IMG/VR virus record: IMGVR_UViG_3300034374_009393
Location: 1 to 25,866 of that record
Source: a virus
DNA length: 25,866 bases
Strand: one strand, 5' to 3'
Below are positions 15,885-24,817 of the stretch, piece by piece (the first letter of the stretch is position 1; each line of letters begins with the position of its first letter). The position numbers and the translations under genes are program-made. A model generated the notes under the pieces. That model was not told the DNA's origin, did no database searches, and saw nothing but the letters and a program-made list of their open reading frames with translations.

Positions 15885-18800
15885 ATGGCAACAACTACTG
15901 TTAACTTTAATTCAGACAAATACGACGTTTCTAATACACCACAAGGATGTAATGGAAGAAACTTTCCTTTCAATAATGTTGCAGGAGAAACCAGCGGCAC
16001 TAATTATAGATTTCGTATTGTATCTGATCCTGTATCTAATGTTGCAAAAATAGTATTCAACGGAATAAGATCTTCTAGCAGACATTTAACAACAGTTGAT
16101 GGTGGTATTCCTGCAGAAAATCCTTATGGAGATTTTGTCCAAGCATATGACCCAAATATAGATAAGCCTTCTACTGAAGGGCCAATAGGATTTGTAAATG
16201 GATATGATACAAATGAAAAATATACCATCAAGCAAATAGACAATAGAGATGGTAGTATAATTGCTTCGGGTAAAAGTTTGAGGTGGATACCAAAAGATAA
16301 TGAATCTGTATTATACACAGAGATGATTGGAAATGATAATTTTGACTCAACAAATGGTGGTATTTTTTTTCAAAGTTACGATGCTCCCCTTGGTGATTCT
16401 GGGTCTTTGGTTTCATGGGGAAGTAGCATAGATGCTATAGATCAATTAGAAAATGTTGTTTATCTAACATTAAATGAGAAAGAAAATACAACTTCTGATG
16501 CTCCTTGTGGGATAAATGCTCCGTATACAGGATACGGATTAATACCAAATACAGGCCAAGAACTAACACAAGTAAGACTAATAAAAGTTTCAAAAACCGC
16601 TACAGAATTAAATTCAACAGATCCTTGTGATGAATACGAATATGATAATATTTCAAACGCAACAGAACTTGGTGTTGGTTATGTTTTTGCAAAAGCAGAT
16701 AATGTAGGCATAATAACTTTGTTTGTCCATTTGCAAACAATAACAGGATCTTTAAATTATAATGCTTCTTTTGGTACTGATGAATTTTTCATCGAAACTG
16801 TAGAGCTTAATAATTCCGGTGTACCCTGTTATAGGTACACACTTGCTAATCTTGAAAGACTTGATGTTGATGATAATGCAACCACATATAAAAGAATAAA
16901 ATTTAGAGAAAATGGTGACGATGGTGTTCAATATGCCACAGGAACAAATACTGGTGGAACAAATTATAAAGTTTTTCAATGGAATGTTGGTGATTTAATT
17001 GATATTAATAATACAAATGCTACTAAAAATGAAGCCAATATGTTTAGTTGGTTGCCTTCTTTGTCCATGCTTTTTGTTCAAGAATGTGATTTTACAAAAC
17101 CATTTCAAATTTCATATGGTGCGATAGAACAATATAATAGTGGAGCAAGATTTGGTAATAAAGGCTTAACAACATCGAGATCAGAATTAACAGCAACATT
17201 AGATAACGTGAGATTTGTTAACTTAGTCAAACACATAACAGCAGATCAACTATTAAATGCTAGAGACGAAAGTCTTGTGTACCAACCAGAAAAACAATAT
17301 CTGGCAACATGGGATACTGGCGGAGAGCTTTTATCACAAACTTTATCAAAATCAAATAATTACGAATCTTCGTCTAATTATATTCCAGGTCAGAAAGTAA
17401 TCCAAATACATTCTTTGAATACAGAAGGAATTATCGAAGATTACAAATATGCATTTGGTACTGTGATATCATGGGAATATCCAGATCCCTCAAATCCAAC
17501 AGATACAAGTGCAATGAAATTATTAGTAAAGATGGACAAAAGAGGACCAAGAACCCCTGACTCTTTGTTAGGAGTAGAGGATTATGGGGATTTACAACAA
17601 TTTAAAGTAGGATCTCTTATAAATGATACAGATAATCCTCTTGAAAGTTATCCCTATAGTGGAAAAATTATTCCTTATACAGAAAGTGTATTAACGGATA
17701 GTTCTTTATTCTCTAATTGGCCTTATGATTTAGAAAGTCCCGGTCGAGTATTCTTTACTTCTAATAAAAATGGAGTATTAGTCAACGACGAAGAGGTATT
17801 TTCTGAATTAAGCGAAACTCCTGTTCCATCTTTCATAGGCGATACAAGAATTAGGGCAATTTCTCTAAATCCAACAGTAGACCCAACTGAAACTTATCCT
17901 TTATACAAAATATATCTTTTTGATTCTAATTTAATAGGACCAAACTCTTTGTTTGGTAATATTTCACATATTAGTTATAGATATCCATTAACAAATAATT
18001 CTACAGTATCAAAAAATATAATCGAAATTGCTAAAGTTACAGGAAAAGAAACATATCTAGAAGCATTTAATGGTAACACAATACAGGCAAAGCGAACTGT
18101 TATATTTGAACCAGAAAAGGACAATATGTTCATCAGGATTCCTTCTTCTGTTGCAAATAGTCCATTTGAATCTGTAATAGGTTCTTCTTCTTTGACCTTT
18201 GAAATACAAAAAATTTATAGCGTAAATTTTGAAAATACTCAAGATACTATTACTATAAATGTAGATCAGGGTTCTTCATCGGTTTCGGATGATTCCGTTT
18301 TCTTGCTACAAGATCCCGGTGTTAATTGGTATGTTATTAATAGAAAAACTGGACAAACATTTGAATTATATCCTGATCTAACAACTATTACAGATCCTAA
18401 TGATATGGGATACAGAACTTCAAATAGTTTATTGTATAATAATAACGAATTAACATTAACAAGACAAATTGATGCAAATAATAATGAAATTTTAATCATA
18501 GCAAAAATAAGTGTTACATTAGATGCTAACAATATTAAAGAAAAACAATTAGAATCACAAAATGAATTTTTAATTAATCCTTTAGTTAAAGCAACAGAAG
18601 GAAAATATAAAAATAGATATTATGTCAATTTAATGAGCGGAGCAGACCAAGAAGCACAAAAGAAAGGCATCTTAAGAAAATTAGATTCTGTTTACATTAC
18701 AGATTCTAGTGGAATTATAATATCAGGAACAAAAAATATTAAAGATTTGTTTGATATTGATTTTGGTGTAACTGATCAGAAAATTTTAAATCCAAAATTA

Positions 18801-21800
18801 ATATTAAAATCAGGTTATACAACAGCAAATGGAAAATTAAAATCTGAATATTTCGGAACTAGTGACAATCAAGAAATTGAACCTTCTTCAATAAATCTTG
18901 AAATAACATATTCATTATATCAAATATCACAAGATTCACCTGGAATTTTCTGTAGAGAATCTTTCAAATCTGGTTCCAATAATCTTGAACTTTTTGATAT
19001 TCCTTTCTACAACAGTCCAAATACAGGACAAAAATATCACTATTCTTCTTTGGTAGATTTTAGACCAACTGGGCTTTTTGATACAAGTGGTGATACACTT
19101 GGTAATTCTAAATTCGTACCACATCCTGATTGGAGTGATGCTTTAGATGTTACTTACTATCTACCAAGAAAAGATAGAGTAATATTAACAAAGAACGGTA
19201 AGTTTGAAATTGTCTATGGTAAACCAGGAATAGAAACATCATTCCCCGTTGAACCAACAGAAGCAATGTCCTTACATCTTCTTAGTAAACCCCCATATGT
19301 TTTTGATAATAAAAATATCAAAATAGTAGAACTTGACAATAAACGATATACAATGAAAGATATCGGGAAAATAGACAAGAGAGTTAAGAAATTAGAATAT
19401 TATACTGCTCTCAGTTTACTTGAAAGTTCTGCAGAGAGTTTATTGATAACAGATGAAAATGGAAACAATAGATTCAAGAGCGGTATACTTGTTGATACAT
19501 TCACAGGTCACGGCATAGGTGATGTATTACATCCCGACTATAACATTGCAGTAGATCAAAAGCAAAACTATGCAAGACCTCCGTTTATTGTACACAACTC
19601 TAAAGTAGAATTCGATTCGACCGAACAAGTAGGATTGAATAAATTTGTGGAATCCATTAAAACAGGAACAAATGGGATAGGCACAAAAATATACACTTTC
19701 CCCTTTACCACAGTTCCTTTTGCAGTTCAACCACTAGCATCAAGATCTATTTCGGTACAACCACATGAAGTTACAGACTGGAGCGGAAACGCAACTCTTG
19801 TTCCTTCATCTGATTTATGGGTAGATGAAACTCGCAACCCAGATGTAATAGTGAACATTGCAGGAAACAATGATGCATGGCAAGCATTGGCAAATGCAAT
19901 AACAGAAACAGGTTCTGGTCCTTTTGGGGCGCACTGGGGTTCATGGCAAACAATAGGAAGCACAACTAATATATCAAATTCCACTGAAAGTTCATTTATC
20001 AACAATGGAAGTCAGATATTAGATATTACCTCAGAAATAACAACAACAAACACAGAACAACAAAGAGATCAGTTCTTTACAGAACTTGTTGCAACCGAAA
20101 ATCAAAATGCATTGGGTGATAGGATTACAGATGTTTCTATTATTCCATTTATAAGAGAACAAAATATTCAAATAATCGGATCGGGCCTCAAACCAAATAG
20201 TCGTATGTATGTTTTCTTTGATGGAATTGATGTATCTGAACATTGTTTGAATTTTGCAACAGAACAGAATATGGTTTCAAATGTTAATGGATTTTCGTTT
20301 GCTTCCGCAAGTCCTGAAAATCTAACAACAGATTCACAGGGAAGAATTTATATAAGATTTAACATCCCAGGTTCTACATTCAGAACAGGAGAAAGAGTAT
20401 TCTACATTTCAGATTATTCTACAACTGATAGTTCGAAGGCAAGTTCTTATGCCTCTGCAACATTCTATTCGAACGGACTTGGTATAACAAGAGAACAAAC
20501 TATATTAACAACTAGAGATTTTGAAATTAACACAAATACAGTCGGATCAGAATCTAGAACAATAACAAATACTAGTTCTGAAATAATAAACACATCTGTT
20601 GAAAATGTTAATCAAAATACTAACTGTCCTCCTGGTACAGTATTAAGAACTTCTTGGCAACCATCTAGTTCTCCTCCATTCTGGTCTCCCACCTATTGGT
20701 GCGGACCAAACCCAGATCCATTGGCACAAACATTCTTTGTAAATGAAGCAATAAACCCTGATGGAATCTATGTAAAGAGTATAGATCTATTCTTTGCCAG
20801 AAAACCAACAGATAATGATAACCTCAATGTTTCTATTGAACTCAGACCCGTTATAAACGGTTATCCTAGTTCTTCAGAAGTATATCCCGGCTCAAAGGTC
20901 ACAAAACCTGCAAGCGAAGTGAATGTCTCATTTGATCCAAATGCAACTAATGAGGCAACAAAAACAACATTTGAATTTGACTATCCAATTTATCTTGCCC
21001 CCGGCGAACACTCAATAGTGATAAAAGGTCAATCTGCGGATTTTGAAGTTTATATTGCAGAACTAGGGGAAAATATAATAAACACCGATGTTCAAATTTC
21101 AAATCAACCATATTCAGGTGTATTCTTCACTTCTGCCAATGCAAGCACATGGAGTCCTGAACAAAATATAGATCTTATGATGGTAATAAAGAAGTGTAAA
21201 TTTAACACAAATCAAGAATATAAATTACCAGTTAAAAATGTCTTATCAAATACAGAAAACTTCTTTGAAACTTTGTTCGTACAAAGTAACTTTATAGATT
21301 TTAATTCATGTAGAGTAAGTTGGGATGCTAAATTATATCCAAGTGAATCAAATCAAGAAGTTATTGAAATTTTACCCAATGTTGATACATATTTGAATAA
21401 ACAATATTTATATGGTAATTCTTCGGGTACAAATATACCACTTAAACTTATTGTTAAAGCCAGTACAACAAATCAAGACATTTCACCTCTTATTGATTTA
21501 GAGAGATTAGGATTTATTGCAATAAACAATAGAATCGAGAGCAACCAAACAGAAAACAATGGAGAACTTCAACCATATGCAAATTATGTTTCAGGAGTAC
21601 CTCGAGCCAGATACATATCAAGAATAGTTACATTAGAAGAAGGATTTGAATCAAATAATTGTAAAGTTGTTCTCACTCTACACAAACCAAAGAATACAAA
21701 TATTCAAGTTTTTGCTAAATTACAAAGTGCCTACTCTACAAACGAGTTCCATGATAGAAACTATATAAGATTGACTCCAAGTAATTTGACTGCATTCTCT

Positions 21801-21965
21801 TCTCTTGAAAGCAATACGGAAAATGATTGGAGAGAAATAACATTTGATCTGCCACAAGAAACAGAAGAACCGTTCAATAAATTCTGTATAAAAATCTGTT
21901 TCTATAGTACAGATCCTGCCTATATACCAAGGATAAAGAATATGAGGGGTATTACTGTAATATGA
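15885..21965 (+). CDS. Giant structural protein (2026 residues), outer baseplate or tail-fibre component
   Basis: This is the largest gene in the window. It has several elements typical of the large DUF4815-associated structural proteins of marine T4-like phages. A short helix IDKRVKKLEYYTALSLLESSA lies near 1160-1180. A receptor-like beta module with VSIIPFIREQNIQIIGSGLKP and MYVFFDGIDVSEHC follows near 1418-1450. DPLAQTFFVNEAINPDGIYV comes near 1610 with IDLFFARKPTDNDNL and NASTWSPEQNIDLMM. The C-terminus carries NDWREITFDL and AYIPRIKNMRGITVI. Residues 1-560 are Asn/Thr/Asp-rich beta-type sequence I do not recognise and could be the variable, host-contacting part. A Cys/Trp/Pro-rich insert (CPPGTVLRTSWQPSS to YWCGP) lies near 1580-1605. 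AGAGAG precedes the ATG. G+C is visibly higher in the last third than in the hub genes. Confidence 0.78.
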   Translation: MATTTVNFNSDKYDVSNTPQGCNGRNFPFNNVAGETSGTNYRFRIVSDPVSNVAKIVFNGIRSSSRHLTTVDGGIPAENPYGDFVQAYDPNIDKPSTEGPIGFVNGYDTNEKYTIKQIDNRDGSIIASGKSLRWIPKDNESVLYTEMIGNDNFDSTNGGIFFQSYDAPLGDSGSLVSWGSSIDAIDQLENVVYLTLNEKENTTSDAPCGINAPYTGYGLIPNTGQELTQVRLIKVSKTATELNSTDPCDEYEYDNISNATELGVGYVFAKADNVGIITLFVHLQTITGSLNYNASFGTDEFFIETVELNNSGVPCYRYTLANLERLDVDDNATTYKRIKFRENGDDGVQYATGTNTGGTNYKVFQWNVGDLIDINNTNATKNEANMFSWLPSLSMLFVQECDFTKPFQISYGAIEQYNSGARFGNKGLTTSRSELTATLDNVRFVNLVKHITADQLLNARDESLVYQPEKQYLATWDTGGELLSQTLSKSNNYESSSNYIPGQKVIQIHSLNTEGIIEDYKYAFGTVISWEYPDPSNPTDTSAMKLLVKMDKRGPRTPDSLLGVEDYGDLQQFKVGSLINDTDNPLESYPYSGKIIPYTESVLTDSSLFSNWPYDLESPGRVFFTSNKNGVLVNDEEVFSELSETPVPSFIGDTRIRAISLNPTVDPTETYPLYKIYLFDSNLIGPNSLFGNISHISYRYPLTNNSTVSKNIIEIAKVTGKETYLEAFNGNTIQAKRTVIFEPEKDNMFIRIPSSVANSPFESVIGSSSLTFEIQKIYSVNFENTQDTITINVDQGSSSVSDDSVFLLQDPGVNWYVINRKTGQTFELYPDLTTITDPNDMGYRTSNSLLYNNNELTLTRQIDANNNEILIIAKISVTLDANNIKEKQLESQNEFLINPLVKATEGKYKNRYYVNLMSGADQEAQKKGILRKLDSVYITDSSGIIISGTKNIKDLFDIDFGVTDQKILNPKLILKSGYTTANGKLKSEYFGTSDNQEIEPSSINLEITYSLYQISQDSPGIFCRESFKSGSNNLELFDIPFYNSPNTGQKYHYSSLVDFRPTGLFDTSGDTLGNSKFVPHPDWSDALDVTYYLPRKDRVILTKNGKFEIVYGKPGIETSFPVEPTEAMSLHLLSKPPYVFDNKNIKIVELDNKRYTMKDIGKIDKRVKKLEYYTALSLLESSAESLLITDENGNNRFKSGILVDTFTGHGIGDVLHPDYNIAVDQKQNYARPPFIVHNSKVEFDSTEQVGLNKFVESIKTGTNGIGTKIYTFPFTTVPFAVQPLASRSISVQPHEVTDWSGNATLVPSSDLWVDETRNPDVIVNIAGNNDAWQALANAITETGSGPFGAHWGSWQTIGSTTNISNSTESSFINNGSQILDITSEITTTNTEQQRDQFFTELVATENQNALGDRITDVSIIPFIREQNIQIIGSGLKPNSRMYVFFDGIDVSEHCLNFATEQNMVSNVNGFSFASASPENLTTDSQGRIYIRFNIPGSTFRTGERVFYISDYSTTDSSKASSYASATFYSNGLGITREQTILTTRDFEINTNTVGSESRTITNTSSEIINTSVENVNQNTNCPPGTVLRTSWQPSSSPPFWSPTYWCGPNPDPLAQTFFVNEAINPDGIYVKSIDLFFARKPTDNDNLNVSIELRPVINGYPSSSEVYPGSKVTKPASEVNVSFDPNATNEATKTTFEFDYPIYLAPGEHSIVIKGQSADFEVYIAELGENIINTDVQISNQPYSGVFFTSANASTWSPEQNIDLMMVIKKCKFNTNQEYKLPVKNVLSNTENFFETLFVQSNFIDFNSCRVSWDAKLYPSESNQEVIEILPNVDTYLNKQYLYGNSSGTNIPLKLIVKASTTNQDISPLIDLERLGFIAINNRIESNQTENNGELQPYANYVSGVPRARYISRIVTLEEGFESNNCKVVLTLHKPKNTNIQVFAKLQSAYSTNEFHDRNYIRLTPSNLTAFSSLESNTENDWREITFDLPQETEEPFNKFCIKICFYSTDPAYIPRIKNMRGITVI

Positions 21966-22002
21966 GAGCAAAGGTAGAAAATAGGAAAAATATTGTTGTG
22001 AT

Positions 22003-22206
22003 TTGAACAATAGAGCACTTTTGTTTATTGATAAAGAAGAATTAAAAAATTATAAACAAAAAATAAATTTAGAAAATAAATACAATAAATTGTCAAAAGA
22101 ACTTACTCATGTAAAAAATGATCTAAGAATATTAAAAGATGATTTGAAGTCTATGATTTCTTTATTAAAGGAGAATTTAAGTGATGAAAAAGGTCAAAAT
22201 GATTGA
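22003..22206 (+). CDS. Small coiled-coil protein, unknown function
   Basis: This 67-residue protein is nearly all charged helix: LFIDKEELKNYKQKINLENK, NKLSKELTHVKNDLRILKDD and LKSMISLLKENL show a hydrophobic residue every three to four positions, as in a coiled coil. I recognise no family. The only start I can find in frame is TTG at 22003, since a stop at 21982 closes the frame upstream; the AGGAAAA before it is rather distant (about 17 bases), so the start is uncertain. It overlaps the next gene by 26 bases, which suggests translational coupling. Its place between the giant fibre protein and gp13 is an accessory position relative to T4. Assembly helper or fibre chaperone are possible, but unsupported. 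Confidence 0.55.
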   Translation: MNNRALLFIDKEELKNYKQKINLENKYNKLSKELTHVKNDLRILKDDLKSMISLLKENLSDEKGQND

Positions 22207-22552
22207 TGTCTATAACTCTGTTGGTGCTTTAAACAAATTACTTGAAATGAAAATGGCAGTTAAAACTAGTATGAAAGTTGTGAATATAGTCAAAGAGATT
22301 AATCTACACCTTGCAGAAGCAGAAAAATTAAGAAATAACCTTCTTCAAAAGCACGGTCGCAAAGACAAAGAAGGTACATATAATGTTCCAGATTCTAAAA
22401 AAGAAAAGTTTATAGAAGAATTAAATGAAAATCTACTTGGAACAGAAGTGGAAATTCGATCTGATTTACTAAAGGAACAAGATTTTGATGTCAATTTTAG
22501 CATTACCCCTGCTGAATTGTCATCTATCTCGTTTTTGTTAGAAGAAAATTAA
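22181..22552 (+). CDS. Small helical phage protein, DUF1617-like pattern, unknown function
   Basis: This 123-residue protein has an N-terminal helical part (VGALNKLLEMKMAVKTSMKV, VNIVKEINLHLAEAEKLRNN). A KHGRKDKEGTYNVP loop, a KEKFIEELNENLLGTEVEI helix-strand and a C-terminal ITPAELSSISFLLEEN follow. This 'KM--K-S---- ... L------ LL--HG-KD-EG-Y ... F--EL--LL--EV-I ... IT--EL----- L' pattern is like small tail-region proteins of siphophages, including the DUF1617 type, but I cannot confirm membership. Start may be GTG at 22181 or ATG at 22184; GGAG at 22170-22173 serves both (7 or 10 bases). It follows the coiled-coil gene with an overlap of 26 bases. The last helix-forming residues precede a hairpin in the following gap. 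Confidence 0.65.
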   Translation: MMKKVKMIDVYNSVGALNKLLEMKMAVKTSMKVVNIVKEINLHLAEAEKLRNNLLQKHGRKDKEGTYNVPDSKKEKFIEELNENLLGTEVEIRSDLLKEQDFDVNFSITPAELSSISFLLEEN

Positions 22553-22564
22553 ATTTTAAAAAAT

Positions 22565-22597
22565 CTTTGATACTAAATAATATAAAAGGTATCAAAG
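22565..22597 (+). promoter_or_regulatory. Perfect 9-bp inverted repeat overlapping the gp13 ribosome-binding site
   Basis: CTTTGATAC at 22565-22573 pairs perfectly with GTATCAAAG at 22589-22597, leaving a 15-base loop (TAAATAATATAAAAG). The 3' arm ends in the AAAG of the gp13 ribosome-binding site AAAGGGA, 9 bases before the ATG at 22607. No U-run follows on the plus strand, so a rightward terminator is unlikely; on the minus strand a T-run (ATTTTTT) follows, but no leftward gene is near. A translational control element or processing site is more likely. It lies in the 54-base gap after the 123-residue gene, the longest gap in the rightward operon. Confidence 0.6.
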
Positions 22598-22606
22598 GGA
22601 AAAAAT

Positions 22607-23434
22607 ATGGCAACACCCATTACGAGAGAAGAACTTAAGCAATACTGTCTCCGTAGATTAGGCTATCCTGTAATTGAAATTAATGTTGATGATGCACAGA
22701 TAGAAGACAGAATAGATGATTCTTTGCAATTTTTTGCAGAATATCACTTTGATGGTGTTGAAAAAACATATTTGCCATATCAAATATCGGCTAAAGATGT
22801 CGAACGCGAATATATTGATCTAAAAGAAGCAACAGAAGCCGACGATACAGTAACCCCTGAAATAAAAGCCGCACCTCCACTTGATCCTGATGGAAGAAGT
22901 ATCATAAGTGTGGTGAGGCTTTTTCAATTGTTTGATACTCTTGGTGGAACAGGAATGTTTGATGCGAGGTATCAAATTGCATTAAATGACCTTTATGGTC
23001 TTAGAACTAACACATATAGCAATTCTCTTCAAATTTATAATTACACACGAAGCCACATGCAGATGCTTCAAGACCTATTAACTCCAGAGAAATCTATAAG
23101 ATTTAGCAGAGTTACAAATAGAATCTATATTGATGCTGATTGGAAAACACACGCAATTCCTGGTCAATTTTTTATGTTTGAGGCTTACAGGATATTAGAT
23201 CCAGAGTTGTATGGAGAAATATATAATGATCGTATTCTTAAACAATATGTTACGGCAAAAATAAAAGAACAATGGGGAAGAAATTTATCAAAATTTGATG
23301 GTGTTTCTTTACCGGGTGGTGTTTCTTTAAACGGTCTTAGAATTTTAAATGAAGCACAAGACGAAATTCGTAAACTGGAAGACGAAATACAACTTAAATA
23401 CGAAGAGCCTCCAATTTTCTACATAGGGGGTTAA
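22607..23434 (+). CDS. gp13: Neck protein gp13 (head completion)
   Basis: This 275-residue protein matches gp13 (309 residues in T4), which with gp14 forms the neck joining the filled head to the tail. ELKQYCLRRLGYPVIEINV then QIEDRIDDSLQFFAEYHFDG near 30-50 is parallel to T4 '[42 protein letters not shown]'. The centre has SVVRLFQLF and SHMQMLQDLLTP, like 'YMGMMQDMLSP'. The end has YVTAKIKEQWGRNLSKFDGV, LPGGVSLNG and ILNEAQDEIRKLEDEI, all gp13 hallmarks. The ribosome-binding site is AAAGGGA, partly in a hairpin arm. It uses more G and C than the hub genes. The next gene starts one base after its stop. Confidence 0.93.
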   Translation: MATPITREELKQYCLRRLGYPVIEINVDDAQIEDRIDDSLQFFAEYHFDGVEKTYLPYQISAKDVEREYIDLKEATEADDTVTPEIKAAPPLDPDGRSIISVVRLFQLFDTLGGTGMFDARYQIALNDLYGLRTNTYSNSLQIYNYTRSHMQMLQDLLTPEKSIRFSRVTNRIYIDADWKTHAIPGQFFMFEAYRILDPELYGEIYNDRILKQYVTAKIKEQWGRNLSKFDGVSLPGGVSLNGLRILNEAQDEIRKLEDEIQLKYEEPPIFYIGG

Positions 23435-23435
23435 T

Positions 23436-24128
23436 TTGGCTATAAACCCATATTTCAATAACTATAACTATGCCCCAACACAAGATCTTATAGAAGAAAT
23501 TGTATTGGAATCTATTAAACAATACGGGATAGATGTTTACTATATTCCCAAAAAATTTAATAAATTAGATAATATTTTTGGTGAAGATATACTGCAAGAG
23601 TATAAAAATATATTTAATATAGAAATGTATCTTGAGAATTTTGCTCAAATGGCAGGCGAAAGAGAAATAATTTCAAAATTTGGTCTTGAGATTAAAGATG
23701 AATTTTCTCTTATTGTTTCTAGAAAAAGATTTGAACAAGAATCAGCAAAATTACCACTAATGGATTCTAGACCTGTTCAAATAGAATCTCCTATGATGGG
23801 AGATTTGATATATTTTCCTCTTACTAAGGGGTTGTTCGAAATAAAATATGTAGATAATAAGCACATATTTTATCAACAAGGTAAACTATACACATATAAA
23901 GTGGATTGTGAACTATACAAATATTCATATGAAAGATTCAATACAGGAGTTGATGACGTTGATTCTATTGAGAAAAATCTGACTAAAGGTATTGACGTTG
24001 ATAGCGATGGCGTTCCTGATTATATAACCAAAAATCAAGGACCAGATGACAATACAACTGTTCAAGACGATGGAAATGATATCATAGATTTTTCAGAAAT
24101 AGATCCTTTCTCAGAGGGTAACTACTAA
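23436..24128 (+). CDS. gp14: Neck protein gp14 (head completion)
   Basis: This 230-residue protein matches gp14 (256 residues in T4), the second neck component. Visible marks are NPYFNNYNY at the N-terminus, 'QDLIEEIVLESIKQYGIDVYYIPK', DNIFGEDILQEY, EMYLENFAQMAGEREIISKFGL, and 'MMGDLIYFPLTKGLFEIKYVDNKHIFYQ'. These are all standard in this family. The start is TTG, one base after the gp13 stop, with AGGGGG 5 bases upstream, which supports it. The tail from about 183 to 230 is very acidic and contains DVDSDGVPDY at 187-196. That resembles a calcium-binding DxDxDGxxD repeat, which I do not recall in T4 gp14. The next gene starts in its stop codon (TAATG). Confidence 0.92.
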   Translation: MAINPYFNNYNYAPTQDLIEEIVLESIKQYGIDVYYIPKKFNKLDNIFGEDILQEYKNIFNIEMYLENFAQMAGEREIISKFGLEIKDEFSLIVSRKRFEQESAKLPLMDSRPVQIESPMMGDLIYFPLTKGLFEIKYVDNKHIFYQQGKLYTYKVDCELYKYSYERFNTGVDDVDSIEKNLTKGIDVDSDGVPDYITKNQGPDDNTTVQDDGNDIIDFSEIDPFSEGNY

Positions 24129-24817
24129 TGTTTTCTACTTTCTATCATGAACTAACTAAAAAAACAGTTGTAGCCTTTGGTACTCTGTTCAATAATATTT
24201 TTATTGAAAGAAGGGATAGCAACGGACAAGAACAACAAAAAATAAAAATACCATTAACATATGCTGCAAAAGAAAAGTTTATGCAAAGACTAAGCATAAA
24301 TTTAAACGATCCTTCTGCATATGCTGCTCAAATAATATTACCCGCCATGTCTTTTCAAATGGTAAACATAGTTTATGATAAAGAAAGAAAGAAAAATAGT
24401 ATACAAAAAAGATATGCTCAAGATTTAGAAATTACAGATGATATTGTCATTAATTATCATTATTCTGATGTCCCATACAATATAAATTTTCAATTATCAT
24501 TATATTCTAGAAATATAGATGATGGATTACAAATAATGGAACAAATATTACCATTTTTTACTCCTGAATTTACAATAACAATAAAACCAAAAGTATTAAA
24601 AGATGAATATGAAAAAATAGATGTGCCTATAGTTTTAAATGAAGTAAAATATACAGAATTATTCGAAGGAGAATTAGTCAAAGAAAATACTCGATTTTTG
24701 ACGTGGGATTTTGTTTTTACTGCAAAAACATATATGTATGGACCAGTAAGACAAACAGGACTAATCAAGAATATCGATATCAATATCTTTGATAAATTTC
24801 CAGAGGATTATGAATGA
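24128..24817 (+). CDS. gp15: Tail sheath stabiliser and completion protein gp15
   Basis: This 229-residue protein matches gp15 (272 residues in T4), the hexamer that closes the tail tube and sheath and docks to the neck. MFSTFYHELTKKTVVAFGTLFNNI is parallel to T4 'MFGYFYNSSFRRYATLMGDLFSNI'. IPLTYAAKEKFMQRL corresponds to 'VPITYASKEHFMMKL', and SRNIDDGLQIMEQILPFFTPEF to 'TRYEDDMFQIVEQILPYFQPHF'. MYGPVRQTGLIKN near the end corresponds to 'MYPPVDDAEGLIR'. T4's Pro-rich C-terminal tail is absent. GAGGG lies 11 bases before the ATG. It overlaps gp14 by one base and the following 55-residue gene by four bases (ATGA). Confidence 0.93.
   Translation: MFSTFYHELTKKTVVAFGTLFNNIFIERRDSNGQEQQKIKIPLTYAAKEKFMQRLSINLNDPSAYAAQIILPAMSFQMVNIVYDKERKKNSIQKRYAQDLEITDDIVINYHYSDVPYNINFQLSLYSRNIDDGLQIMEQILPFFTPEFTITIKPKVLKDEYEKIDVPIVLNEVKYTELFEGELVKENTRFLTWDFVFTAKTYMYGPVRQTGLIKNIDINIFDKFPEDYE

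Noticed and set aside
19727-20005. Leftward open frames inside the giant structural gene and other large genes
   Set aside because: They lie opposite well-supported coding sequence, lack ribosome-binding sites and resemble no family; they are shadows of the plus-strand genes.
22553-22606. Rho-independent terminator at the hairpin before gp13
   Set aside because: No T-run follows on the plus strand; the T-run on the minus strand has no leftward gene to terminate.
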